Position numbers and translations under genes: made by a program
DNA from: a virus
DNA length: 47,874 nucleotides
Direction: 5' to 3' (one strand)
IMG/VR virus record: IMGVR_UViG_3300027513_000023
Coordinates: 1-47,874 of that record
Part shown: in pieces, positions 37,938 to 45,614 of the stretch
Layout of the letters: the number at the start of each line of letters is the position of its first letter
Numbering within the stretch: the stretch's first letter is position 1
The notes under the pieces: generated by a model
Database searches by the model: none
Told to the model about the DNA's origin: nothing
What the model saw: only the letters and a program-made list of their open reading frames with translations

Positions 37938-37940
37938 CGG

Positions 37941-38456
37941 CTATTCGGCAGCGACGATCGAGAAGACTGACGGCACGATCTGATCGGGCGGTTCCTCCGG
38001 AGGCGGCCTCCCGGCGATGATCGCCTCCAGACGCGGGATTTCCAGTTCGTCGAAGCGGATCGTGTCGACGATGCCCTGGAGCGCGTTCTGCGCCTGGCTC
38101 ACCGCGTTGACATCGACGCCGAGCGGCTGCGCCCGGTCCGGGTTGCGGCGGGCAGCAGCCATCTGCTGGATGTGCGCCTCCTGCTTCGTGATCGCCTCGT
38201 GCACCGCCCTCTCGGCCTTCGCCAACTTCTCACGGTTCTGCTTCAGCCGCAGCCTGGCAAACGGCAGGTCGTGGATGGCTTTCTGCCGCGCCGCAGCGCC
38301 GCTCAGTCGGTCCATCAGCTCGTTCAGGTCTGCCAGCGAGGCGGTGCGGTCCTCCGCCACCTCGTAGGCGATCATCTGCCCCTCGGCGATCTGGAAGTGG
38401 TAGGCGATCTTCATGCCGGGGACGGCGATCATCTGATTGAAAACCGGATCGGGCAT
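37941..38456 (-). CDS. Coiled-coil head-cluster protein
   Basis: ATG 38456 overlaps the stop of the preceding gene (TGATG). The 171 residues have a beta-type start (MIAVPGMKIAYHFQIAEG) and then long amphipathic helices (LKQNREKLAKAERAVHEAIT, QEAHIQQMAAARRNPDRAQ) with a Pro-rich end. It lies between adaptor and head-assembly genes, so it may help build the head-tail joint. No family recognised. The longer frame from 38552 is rejected. Confidence 0.6.
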   Translation of the reverse strand: MPDPVFNQMIAVPGMKIAYHFQIAEGQMIAYEVAEDRTASLADLNELMDRLSGAAARQKAIHDLPFARLRLKQNREKLAKAERAVHEAITKQEAHIQQMAAARRNPDRAQPLGVDVNAVSQAQNALQGIVDTIRFDELEIPRLEAIIAGRPPPEEPPDQIVPSVFSIVAAE

Positions 38457-39253
38457 CAGATGCGCACCATGTTGGTTGCCTCGTGCTGCTGGCGGCGTAA
38501 CCCGTGCAGCCGGCCCTTGCCCTCGAAATCCAGCTCGTTCTGCTGCAGGCAATAGAGGATATGCCGGATGTCGAGCGCCCGGCCCAGCGGCATCGTCGCC
38601 TGCTGCCCGTGCTGGTACAGCGCGCCGTCAATCGAGATGCCCTGCGCCACGACGCCGCCGGTGTCGGACACAAAGGGCAGGCTCGGCGTCACCTTGACCC
38701 GCTTCGCCATATGCTCGCGCACCCGCTTGCGTTCGGCCTCCTCGGGGGTCAAAAGCCCGGCCGCCTCCCGCGCCGTCTCCTTGGCCCGGTCGCGCGCCTG
38801 CTGCGCGAGTTGCTTGCGGCGCTCGGCCTTGGCTTCCCGCCCGGCCTCGTCGAAGTGCTCGCGTAACACGTCCATGCCGAGCAGTTCGATCGTCTCCGGG
38901 GGCAGCATCGAGAGGTAGATGTCGAAGGGCGTCTGCGGGCCCGGCTCGACGACCGGCTCGGGCTCCGGCGTCAGACCCTGATCCTGGGTCAGCGCCAGCT
39001 CCTCGACGGCTTCCTCGACTTCCGGCTCTTGGCTCACGGTCAGGGTTCCTTCCTGTTGCGCGGGCTTGGCCCAGCGCTGCCTGCGCGCCTCGACCTCGGC
39101 CTCCGCTGCCTCACGCCGCTTGCGTGCGTTGTATTCGCGCATGTATTCGCGCTTGGCCGCGCGCTCCTCCGGGGTCGACTCCTTCCGTACCCGCCCCGCC
39201 GGCTCGGGCTCGACCGGGTCAGACGGCGTCTGATACTCGAAATCGTCTGACAT
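38456..39253 (-). CDS. Charged coiled-coil head-cluster protein
   Basis: The 265-residue product has an acidic/basic N-terminal region (EERAAKREYMREYNARKRRE), a Glu/Pro-rich centre (EPEVEEAVEELALTQDQG), helices (EHFDEAGREAKAERRKQLAQ) and a C-terminal part with PSLPFVSDTGGVV. The highly charged sequence suggests scaffolding or assembly factors. It is coupled to both neighbours by overlaps. Function unknown. Confidence 0.6.
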   Translation of the reverse strand: MSDDFEYQTPSDPVEPEPAGRVRKESTPEERAAKREYMREYNARKRREAAEAEVEARRQRWAKPAQQEGTLTVSQEPEVEEAVEELALTQDQGLTPEPEPVVEPGPQTPFDIYLSMLPPETIELLGMDVLREHFDEAGREAKAERRKQLAQQARDRAKETAREAAGLLTPEEAERKRVREHMAKRVKVTPSLPFVSDTGGVVAQGISIDGALYQHGQQATMPLGRALDIRHILYCLQQNELDFEGKGRLHGLRRQQHEATNMVRI

Positions 39254-39552
39254 CAGGCAAAGGCCCAGTTAGGCCCGGCAACCGCCCGAGCGGTCACCAG
39301 GACGACGCCCCCGGTAGACGGGTCAATCGCGATCACATCACCCGGATAGATGCGGATCTGCCCCCGGTTCGGCACCGAGAGGATGCCCTCGTTGGACAGG
39401 CCGCCAACCCCGGAGATGTGCGCGACCGGCGTGCCCACCGTCTGGTCGTCCTTGATCAGCTGGTTCAGCGCCGCCACGTCGGCGATGCTGGCCGGCCAGG
39501 TGAGGGCGGTCAGCGTGGTCGCCGCCGTCGTGCCCGCAGTGCCCAGTGCCAT
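39253..39552 (-). CDS. Small beta-rich head protein, possible decoration
   Basis: The 99-residue product is Ala/Thr-rich at the start and then has SVPNRGQIRIYPGDVIAIDPS and GGVVLVTARAVAG, a beta-barrel-like pattern. Its place two genes from the major capsid gene suggests a decoration or head-stabilising protein. No homologous family could be fixed. Confidence 0.55.
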   Translation of the reverse strand: MALGTAGTTAATTLTALTWPASIADVAALNQLIKDDQTVGTPVAHISGVGGLSNEGILSVPNRGQIRIYPGDVIAIDPSTGGVVLVTARAVAGPNWAFA

Positions 39553-39564
39553 CGGCGAGCCTCC

Positions 39565-39888
39565 TCAACCAGCGCCCGAGAAAAACCCATTGATCTTAGC
39601 CAACTCGGTGGCGTTGATGATCGGCGTGCCGGTCGAGCCGGCAAAGGTCGCGGAAGCCGCGTCCAGCGCCGTCTTGATATTCGCCAGCGTGATTGCCCCC
39701 GCAGTGCCGGGGATCGGCTCGGCGTCCTGATAGTACTTTGTCTGCGCGAACGAGGTGGCGCCCGGCAGAAGGCTCTGCCCGTAAGACGGATCGTCGGCGT
39801 TGAGACCGCCCATGCCCGAGGGACCGGCACCACCCGGCACCGCCTCGACCCGTATCCGCACGCTCACCCGCAATCCCATTGCTGGCAT
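39565..39888 (-). CDS. Small head-region protein
   Basis: The 107-residue product reads MPAMGLRVSVRIRVEAVPGG, a Gly/Pro linker, PSYGQSLLPGATSF, and a helical end (ANIKTALDAASATFAG and NATELAKINGFFSG). It sits just after the capsid gene and may be a minor head protein. Function unknown. Confidence 0.55.
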   Translation of the reverse strand: MPAMGLRVSVRIRVEAVPGGAGPSGMGGLNADDPSYGQSLLPGATSFAQTKYYQDAEPIPGTAGAITLANIKTALDAASATFAGSTGTPIINATELAKINGFFSGAG

Positions 39889-39912
39889 GTCGATTACTCC
39901 TGATTAGCCGGA

Positions 39913-41259
39913 TCAGCCGAAGGCTCCCGTGGAAGAAGCAGTGCTTTCCATGGCTGCAACGAAGCGTTGGTTAAGTACAACCCAGCCTTCCATAAACTTG
40001 TACCCCCAACTCCTTAGTTGGTTTAACGGGTCGCTCTTATCAGCATCGCTTAACTTGAACCACTGCACATTATCCAGCTTCAAGGTAGCGAACGCTTCCT
40101 GCCCGAAGACATAGGTGCGGTACACCGTAACGCCGGTGGCCGGGGCGGATGGCGGGATCTGGTAGAGCCCGAGGCCGGTGATGGTGGCGACGGTGCCGGG
40201 CGCCAGCTGGATCGCATGTCCGCTGTAAGGGCCGCTGGTCGGGCCGCTGGTGGTCAGCCCGAGATTGACTGGCGCGGCGCCGGTGCCGACCCCGACATAG
40301 ATCGCGTAGGTGAACCCGGCGGTCGAGGGGACCGTGACGGCGATGCCGCCGGTGGTAACCGAGATGTCGTTCGAGAGTTGGTAGATGCGCGATTCGTAGA
40401 AATTTTGGTTATCCCAGCCGGTGACCTGAACCGTGTAGGTGGCGGTGGCCAATGACCCGACGGCGTTGGCGCCCTGCACCGCAGCGACGCCGGTCCACGA
40501 TGGCATCATATTGCTTTCGCAAAACACGATGCCGCCCCAGATACCGTGCTCGTTGATATAGAGGTGGTCCGCACCGGAGTACTGGTAGGTCTGCACCACC
40601 AGCGGGTTGTTGCGCAGATCCTGCATGACCAGCGGGTTGCCGATCGCGACGTAGTGCGCTGCCTGGCCGGGGGCCTTTTTGCCCTCGTTGAAGTTGTAGT
40701 TCATGTTGCGCAGCACGGTCTCGCCGGTCTGCCCGTTCCACATCGGCGCGCCGATGACCTTCATGTTTGAATAGGTGCGGGTGACCGTGGTCGGGTCGAG
40801 GTTGTTGCCGGCGACCAGCGCGGCGCGGCTGCCGGCCTGCGCTACGTAGTTCACCTGGGTCACGCCGTTCAGCATGTTCCAACCGTTGCGCTCCTTCAGC
40901 TGCATCATCTGCTGGCCGAGGAGGTCGGAGCCTTTGGCGAGGAGGTCGTCGGGGACCGTCTTGACCGCGACATCGGTGAAGACTAGGCGACCGCCCCACT
41001 GGAGCGCGACGCCGGTGACCTGCTCGAAGCCCATCTGCTGCGGCGTCGGCGGCACACCCTCGGCGATGGGCGCAGTGGGCAACGGCAGGTAGGGCCAGCG
41101 ATTGGCGGTCCAGGTGACCCCAGCGCCCTCCTTCATTTGCTTTACGTCGGCGAACTGCGTCAGCACGATAAAGCGCTGCGCGTTCTGGAGTGCCCGCCGC
41201 TCGATCGTGCGCTCGATTGCGCCAGCGTAACTGGCTGATGTGTTCGTCGTCGTCGCCAT
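39913..41259 (-). CDS. Major capsid protein, N4-gp56 family
   Basis: The 448-residue product follows the N4 gp56-like HK97-fold pattern: ERRALQNAQRFIVLTQFADV, then WTANRWPYLPLPTAPIAEGVP and LQWGGRLVFTDVAVKTV, with LGQQMMQLKERNGWNMLNG forming the long spine helix. Around 285-370 a beta-rich insertion (TYTVQVTGWDNQNFYES to GAAPVNLGLTTSG) extends the usual domain. The gene follows the scaffold in transcription order, as expected. It forms the icosahedral shell. Confidence 0.85.
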   Translation of the reverse strand: MATTTNTSASYAGAIERTIERRALQNAQRFIVLTQFADVKQMKEGAGVTWTANRWPYLPLPTAPIAEGVPPTPQQMGFEQVTGVALQWGGRLVFTDVAVKTVPDDLLAKGSDLLGQQMMQLKERNGWNMLNGVTQVNYVAQAGSRAALVAGNNLDPTTVTRTYSNMKVIGAPMWNGQTGETVLRNMNYNFNEGKKAPGQAAHYVAIGNPLVMQDLRNNPLVVQTYQYSGADHLYINEHGIWGGIVFCESNMMPSWTGVAAVQGANAVGSLATATYTVQVTGWDNQNFYESRIYQLSNDISVTTGGIAVTVPSTAGFTYAIYVGVGTGAAPVNLGLTTSGPTSGPYSGHAIQLAPGTVATITGLGLYQIPPSAPATGVTVYRTYVFGQEAFATLKLDNVQWFKLSDADKSDPLNQLRSWGYKFMEGWVVLNQRFVAAMESTASSTGAFG

Positions 41260-41303
41260 GCCCTTACCCCTCCGTCACGGGGCGGGGCATCGCGGCCACC
41301 GCC

Positions 41304-42104
41304 TCAGAAGATTCCCTTGCGCAGGGCCTCGGCGGCCATGCGGGCGTCGAATTCGGGATCGCCCCAGGACTGCTTGCCGCGCCCGGCGGCCCCATCTCCG
41401 CGACCATTGGTAGGCCGAGCTTGGGCGCCAGCAACACGCCGTGCAGCGGTACGTCGCTGAACGCTTGCTGTGCGGGACGCACGATCAATGGCATCCCGTC
41501 CCACCAGACGGTGAAGGATATCGTCTCGGGTGGCGCGCAGGTTTCCCCGCTGGCGCTCAGCATTAAGCTCGCGCTCGACCTCGTCCTTGTACTGGGCGTG
41601 GACGCGGGAGGTGCGGGCTTGCTGGTTGAAGTCGCGTTGATCGATCCGGTCCTCGGTTTGCAGCTGCTGCATCAGCATCTGCTGCTGCGTCTGCTGTAGC
41701 CCCTTATTGTAGTAGTAGCCGGCGACTTCCTGCGCCGACATCATCGGGAGGTTGTCCGCCTCCCACCGCGCAACCCGTTCCGCCTCCTGGTTCTGCTGCT
41801 GCGGCTGCTGCTGCCGAAGCTGCTCCGCCGCGCGCTGAAATCCCCGGCCTTCCGCCGCTTCCCGCTCGGCCCGCTCGGCGCGCTCGCGCCACCGTTGGGC
41901 CTGGGATTTACGGCCTTGCCTCGGTGCCGGAGGCTCTACATCTCCTTCGCCGTCTTCCGCGCTTGCGCCTTCTTCGTCATCCCGCCCTTCCCCTTCGGCG
42001 CCTTCGCCTTCAGGAAGGCCGGCATCGTCTTCTTCGCCATCTTCGATTTCGCCAAGATCAAGCTCCTCGCCCCCTTCCGGGGGAAGCTTTGGATCGTCCG
42101 ACAT
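41304..42104 (-). CDS. Scaffolding protein
   Basis: From ATG 42104 the product has 266 residues. The N-terminal third is extremely acidic (EELDLGEIEDGEEDDAGLPE and onward). Glu/Gln-rich helices follow (RWRERAERAEREAAEGR, QQTQQQMLMQQLQTED). The C-terminus has FDARMAAEALRKG. This acidic, coiled build and its place just before the capsid gene are those of internal scaffolds that leave the head before packaging. ATG 42179 would add an unlikely Cys-rich start. Confidence 0.75.
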   Translation of the reverse strand: MSDDPKLPPEGGEELDLGEIEDGEEDDAGLPEGEGAEGEGRDDEEGASAEDGEGDVEPPAPRQGRKSQAQRWRERAERAEREAAEGRGFQRAAEQLRQQQPQQQNQEAERVARWEADNLPMMSAQEVAGYYYNKGLQQTQQQMLMQQLQTEDRIDQRDFNQQARTSRVHAQYKDEVERELNAERQRGNLRATRDDILHRLVGRDAIDRASRTASVQRRTAARRVAGAQARPTNGRGDGAAGRGKQSWGDPEFDARMAAEALRKGIF

Positions 42105-42208
42105 TGCTTTCCCTTCAGCTGTCCGCCGCTTGGGCGATTCGCATGAAGACCCGCACCCTAACGCCGTGCGCGCGTGCAATCATGGTAAGTCACAAAATGT
42201 GGTGTTGG

Positions 42209-42457
42209 TCAACCAGATGTGGTTTCGATATTGCGCCGCAGCGCTTCTTTCATCGCCGGCAGCATGGCAATCCAGCGCACTCGCAGCCCGTCCTCGACGG
42301 TGCGGTGGCGATGCCGGAAAGAGAGGCCATGCCGTTTTGCCAACCTTCTGACTGCTCTGCCGGAGATCCCCAGGGAGGCCCCGACACGCGCCGAGGTCCA
42401 GCCGGCAGCGATCTTCTCGCGCAGCCACTCAACATCAGCCGCGGTCCGCCGCATCAC
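42209..42457 (-). CDS. GcrA-like helix-turn-helix protein
   Basis: The 82 residues read MMRRTAADVEWLREKIAAGW, TSARVGASLGISGRAVRRLA and KRHGLSF. The pattern Wxxxxxxxxxxxx-G-WTSAxVGAxLGIS-R-AVxRxAKRHGLSF is that of GcrA-like or resolvase-type HTHs, in which WxxGxSAxQIAxxLG is characteristic. GcrA is an alphaproteobacterial cell-cycle regulator. A copy between portal and scaffold genes could steer late transcription, or be a DNA-packaging factor. It overlaps the next gene by ATGA. Confidence 0.65.
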   Translation of the reverse strand: MMRRTAADVEWLREKIAAGWTSARVGASLGISGRAVRRLAKRHGLSFRHRHRTVEDGLRVRWIAMLPAMKEALRRNIETTSG

Positions 42458-42642
42458 TCAGCCAGCCGGACGGGAACACCCAGGATAGTCGAGCCGTAAG
42501 CGCCGATGCAGTGTGTCCCCTCGCATTCCCGCCTCAAGCTGCGCAACTCCGATTCCGACAATTCCACATACACCGGGGACCCTCCATAGAGCCGCCGGTA
42601 GCGGCAGAGGAAATCGCTCACACGAGAAAGCGTGACCATCAC
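42454..42642 (-). CDS. Small hypothetical protein
   Basis: The 62-residue product starts MMVTLSRVSDFLCRYRRLYG and contains ELSESELRSLRRECEGTHCIG and GSTILGVPVRL. It is bridged by four-base overlaps to the portal gene and the GcrA-like gene, which supports translation. Cys residues are too few for a clear motif. Function unknown. Confidence 0.6.
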   Translation of the reverse strand: MMVTLSRVSDFLCRYRRLYGGSPVYVELSESELRSLRRECEGTHCIGAYGSTILGVPVRLAE

Positions 42643-44894
42643 ATGTTCCGGGGAAGCTGCGTACCGCCGGCGGCGGACGCCTGATCCGGATGGATCATCC
42701 CGGCGGGGCTCTTAATGAGCCTCGGCCCGGCCGGCATCGCCCCCGGCTGCGGCTGCTGCGCACCCGGCGGCCGACCAGGCCCCTGACCCTGCGGCCCCGG
42801 CGCGCCCTGCGCCTGCTGTTGCATCTGCTGCATCATTGCGGCCTGCGCCTTCATATTGCGCTGCGCTAGATGGGCCTGGAGATGCACCCGCATCGTGCCG
42901 GCGAGGTCGCCCGTCTCCTGGATGCCGCGCATCGTCACCGGGATGTGCTGCTCGTCGTTGTCGAGGGGATGCACCGGCACCTCGAACCCGGCCGCCAGCA
43001 TCTCGTTCTCCTGGTCCTGCGGGATCGTCAGCTGGTCGCGCTGATCGACGATGATGCCCTCGCCGAGTTCGGGTCCAAAAGCGTTGGTAACCATCTGGCT
43101 GACCAGCTTGGAGAGCCGGATCTGCACGCCTTCCGCCGCGAGGCGCTGCGCCAGCGCCGGGTTCTGCAACACATTCAGCAGCGCGGTGCCCTGCTGCGCC
43201 ATCATCGCGTTCTGCCGGACCTGCTCGCCGCCGCGCCAGACAAAGGTGAAGCCGTTGCGGTTCTGCAGTGGCGAGACCGACTGCATCTTGGCCTTGCGGC
43301 CCTCCTCGCCGAACATGCGAACCAAGAGGTCGCGGTCGCGGAACTGGTAGTCGAGGTCGACGATCCAGGCCACCGCCTCGGTGAGCACCCCTTCCAGCGC
43401 GGTGACCCGCATGGCGGTGGTCAGGAGATCGACCGCCTGCTCCTGCGCCACCATTGCCTGGCTCGGCTTGTCGGCCCGGGTCTGCTGCGGCAGCATCGAG
43501 GGGTTGACGCTCAGCGTCTGGAAAATCGCCTGGAGGGCCATCTGCACGCGCGTTGCTGCGCGCGGAGTAAGGTCAGGAAATGTAAGAAGCTCGACCGAAC
43601 CGGGTGGCGCATCCCAGACGGCGCCAACATTGTAAACCAGCGGCCCATCGACCTTTTCGGGATCGCGAGCAACGATTGGCGCCGCCGAGAGTGTGGCCGC
43701 ATCGGCGCCCTCGTTAACCGCATCGTTCGCTTCATATTGCAGCGATTCCACGTACTTGATGAGGCTGGGGCCTTTGATCGCGCCGGACATCTTCTTGACC
43801 GGGCGGCTGATCAGCGGACAGCGGTCGTTCCAATAGGGGTTTCGCTTGGCCCCGAGCTGCGCCCGGTTCGGGCCGAAGAAGACGCGGCAGAGGCGCTTCC
43901 TGCCCTTCTCGGCGTATCCCTTGTCGCTCAGCGGCAGCATCGCCCACGTCTCGAAGATTTGCGCCGTCTTGCCCTTGTCGTAAATCCCGACCTGTTCCAG
44001 CTTGTGCTTGTCGGTGTCGCGGTGCTCGCTCTCGGCGTTGGTCATCGAGTCGAGGAGCCCGTCGGCCTCGTCGTCGCGGATATTGCCGGCGGCAACCATC
44101 GCCTTGATCTTCGCCCTCGACCAGCGCCGCAGGATGGTCACGCTGCCGCCGCAGGCCAGCGCCTCCTGCACCGTGTCGGCGGTAAACGGCAGGATCAGCA
44201 CATCGTTGTCGGCGAGAACCTCCAGGCACGGATAGCCCTCGACGATGTCCTCCTCGACGATGTCGTCGATCTCCTCACCGGGCATTTCCTGGCCGGTTTG
44301 CGGGTCGATGGGGCCATGTGTTTCACGTGAAACAATCTGCCGCTCCAATTCGGCCCAGTCCATGTAGAGGTTGTACTGACCCTCGACGACGCCGTTGCGG
44401 GCGAGTGGTTCCGCCACTTGTGTTTTGACGCTGCCCTCGCGGATATAGTGGTCGAGGATAGCGACTAGTGCGCCTTCGGTTGAACCGTCCGAAGCGATAG
44501 CTTGGACATAGCGACCGCCCTGCGGGAATAATTGGTTCACGTCGCGGGTAACGATCGCCTCGGCGCCGTCGTGGATGATCGGGAAATAGATATCGGCGAT
44601 ACCGTTGTAGTATCTGTGCTGGTTCGCCTCGCAGTTGTAGCAGTCCCAGTAATCCTGGTTCTTGTCGGCCCGATCCCTCTGGTCCTCGTAGCCGCGCTTG
44701 ATATCGTCGAACAAATCGTCGAGGCGGTGGCGGATACCGGATTTGGGCTTCGCTCCGGAAGGCGGCCGGCGGCCGAGCAGATCCGCGTCCCGGCCCAACG
44801 GCTCCGGACGCGCCGGCTCGGCCTCCTCCATCTCTTCTTCTTCAGGAAGCTCGTCGTCTTCCAGATTCGTATTCTTCCCGTTCATCGGCGGCAT
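42639..44894 (-). CDS. Portal protein
   Basis: The 751-residue product has a charged N-terminus and then a core typical of podovirus portals of the P22-like size class: DLFDDIKRGYEDQRDRADK, NGIADIYFPIIHDGAEAIVTRD, LEQVGIYDKGKTAQIFETW, RNPYWNDRCPLISRPVK and PSLIKYVESLQYEANDAVNEG. The Gln-rich C-terminus (MKAQAAMMQQMQQQAQG) forms a barrel-like tail in related proteins. The portal is the dodecameric ring through which DNA enters the head. The reading frame carries a perfect parS-like site at 44319-44334. Confidence 0.82.
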   Translation of the reverse strand: MPPMNGKNTNLEDDELPEEEEMEEAEPARPEPLGRDADLLGRRPPSGAKPKSGIRHRLDDLFDDIKRGYEDQRDRADKNQDYWDCYNCEANQHRYYNGIADIYFPIIHDGAEAIVTRDVNQLFPQGGRYVQAIASDGSTEGALVAILDHYIREGSVKTQVAEPLARNGVVEGQYNLYMDWAELERQIVSRETHGPIDPQTGQEMPGEEIDDIVEEDIVEGYPCLEVLADNDVLILPFTADTVQEALACGGSVTILRRWSRAKIKAMVAAGNIRDDEADGLLDSMTNAESEHRDTDKHKLEQVGIYDKGKTAQIFETWAMLPLSDKGYAEKGRKRLCRVFFGPNRAQLGAKRNPYWNDRCPLISRPVKKMSGAIKGPSLIKYVESLQYEANDAVNEGADAATLSAAPIVARDPEKVDGPLVYNVGAVWDAPPGSVELLTFPDLTPRAATRVQMALQAIFQTLSVNPSMLPQQTRADKPSQAMVAQEQAVDLLTTAMRVTALEGVLTEAVAWIVDLDYQFRDRDLLVRMFGEEGRKAKMQSVSPLQNRNGFTFVWRGGEQVRQNAMMAQQGTALLNVLQNPALAQRLAAEGVQIRLSKLVSQMVTNAFGPELGEGIIVDQRDQLTIPQDQENEMLAAGFEVPVHPLDNDEQHIPVTMRGIQETGDLAGTMRVHLQAHLAQRNMKAQAAMMQQMQQQAQGAPGPQGQGPGRPPGAQQPQPGAMPAGPRLIKSPAGMIHPDQASAAGGTQLPRNM
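44319..44334. promoter_or_regulatory. Perfect chromosomal-type parS sequence inside portal gene
   Basis: TGTTTCACGTGAAACA is the exact palindromic consensus of bacterial parS, the site loaded by chromosomal ParB. It spans codons GTT TCA CGT GAA ACA (Val-Ser-Arg-Glu-Thr). All are rare choices in this GC-rich gene, where GTC, TCG, CGC, GAG and ACC prevail. The window shows no parA or parB gene. Confidence 0.85.
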
Positions 44895-45012
44895 GATGGA
44901 TTACCACCCCCTCGTCGTAAAGGGGACGGCACCAGCAGTCCTCGCTCGGCTCGTGCTCCCGCAAATCATCGAGCGGGATGACGTGCGGGAAATCGACGAG
45001 CCACCGGGTCAT
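44842..45012 (-). CDS. Small conserved phage protein
   Basis: ATG 45012 has GGGAG four bases upstream. The product is 56 residues, with HVIPLDDLREHEPSEDCWC and later VVIHHAADEREEYE. This resembles a widespread small phage protein with the pattern VxPxDDLxxHExSxxCWCxP and a C-terminal HxxxDGREhxE. Its role is unknown. It overlaps the portal gene by 53 bases. An ATG at 45042 would extend it by ten residues without a better ribosome site. Confidence 0.65.
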   Translation of the reverse strand: MTRWLVDFPHVIPLDDLREHEPSEDCWCRPLYDEGVVIHHAADEREEYESGRRRAS

Positions 45013-45080
45013 TTTCTCCCTTGACAGCGAGCCCGATTTCATCGCATGCGCGCACGCGCGTTCTTATATTACTGCATCCG

Positions 45081-45611
45081 CTACGCGGCCTTGGCCTCCT
45101 CGACCGGCGGGTTGAGGCGGGCGCGGATCGCGGCGACGCGGGAGCCGATGCCGGCATAGCGCGGGTCCAGGTCGATCAGCTGATCGAGGATGGAGAGGAT
45201 CTCGTTGAAGGTGTTGACGGGTTCCGGGGCCGCCTTGGCAGGCTCGCCCGGCTGGTGGCCGGCGGCTTCGCTTTCGGCGGCATTGAGCTTCGCCAATTCG
45301 GCCTTGTCGGCATCGTTCAGCTGGTTGCGCTCGTGAAGCAAGCGCAGATCGCGCAGCCGCACGATTTGATCCTCGGGCATCGGCTTTAGCGCGTTCTTCG
45401 CTTCCAGCGCCTGTAATTCGGTCTTTTCCTGGGCCGAGCGCTCGCCTTCCGGTTTTGCCAAGAGTTCGTTGCGGCGGGCTTGCTCCAGGGGAGCGAGCGT
45501 GCTCGGCGGCGGCGGGGCTGGCTGCGGCGGCGTCGGAACCGGATTCACCGCTCCCGGCCTGAATGTCGGGTCGTCGGGGTGCCGGTCGTCGTGATCGTTG
45601 GAACGTGCCAT
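45081..45611 (-). CDS. Hypothetical protein between terminase and portal
   Basis: The 176-residue product has a Pro-rich start (VPTPPQPAPPPPSTLAPLEQ), a long charged helix (LQALEAKNALKPMPEDQI to LNDADKAELAKLNAAESEA) and a C-terminal helical end (FNEILSILDQLIDLDPRYAG). The start is three bases before the terminase end. The elongated shape is like that of small DNA-packaging or assembly factors, but no motif is recognised. Confidence 0.6.
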   Translation of the reverse strand: MARSNDHDDRHPDDPTFRPGAVNPVPTPPQPAPPPPSTLAPLEQARRNELLAKPEGERSAQEKTELQALEAKNALKPMPEDQIVRLRDLRLLHERNQLNDADKAELAKLNAAESEAAGHQPGEPAKAAPEPVNTFNEILSILDQLIDLDPRYAGIGSRVAAIRARLNPPVEEAKAA

Positions 45612-45614
45612 CGG

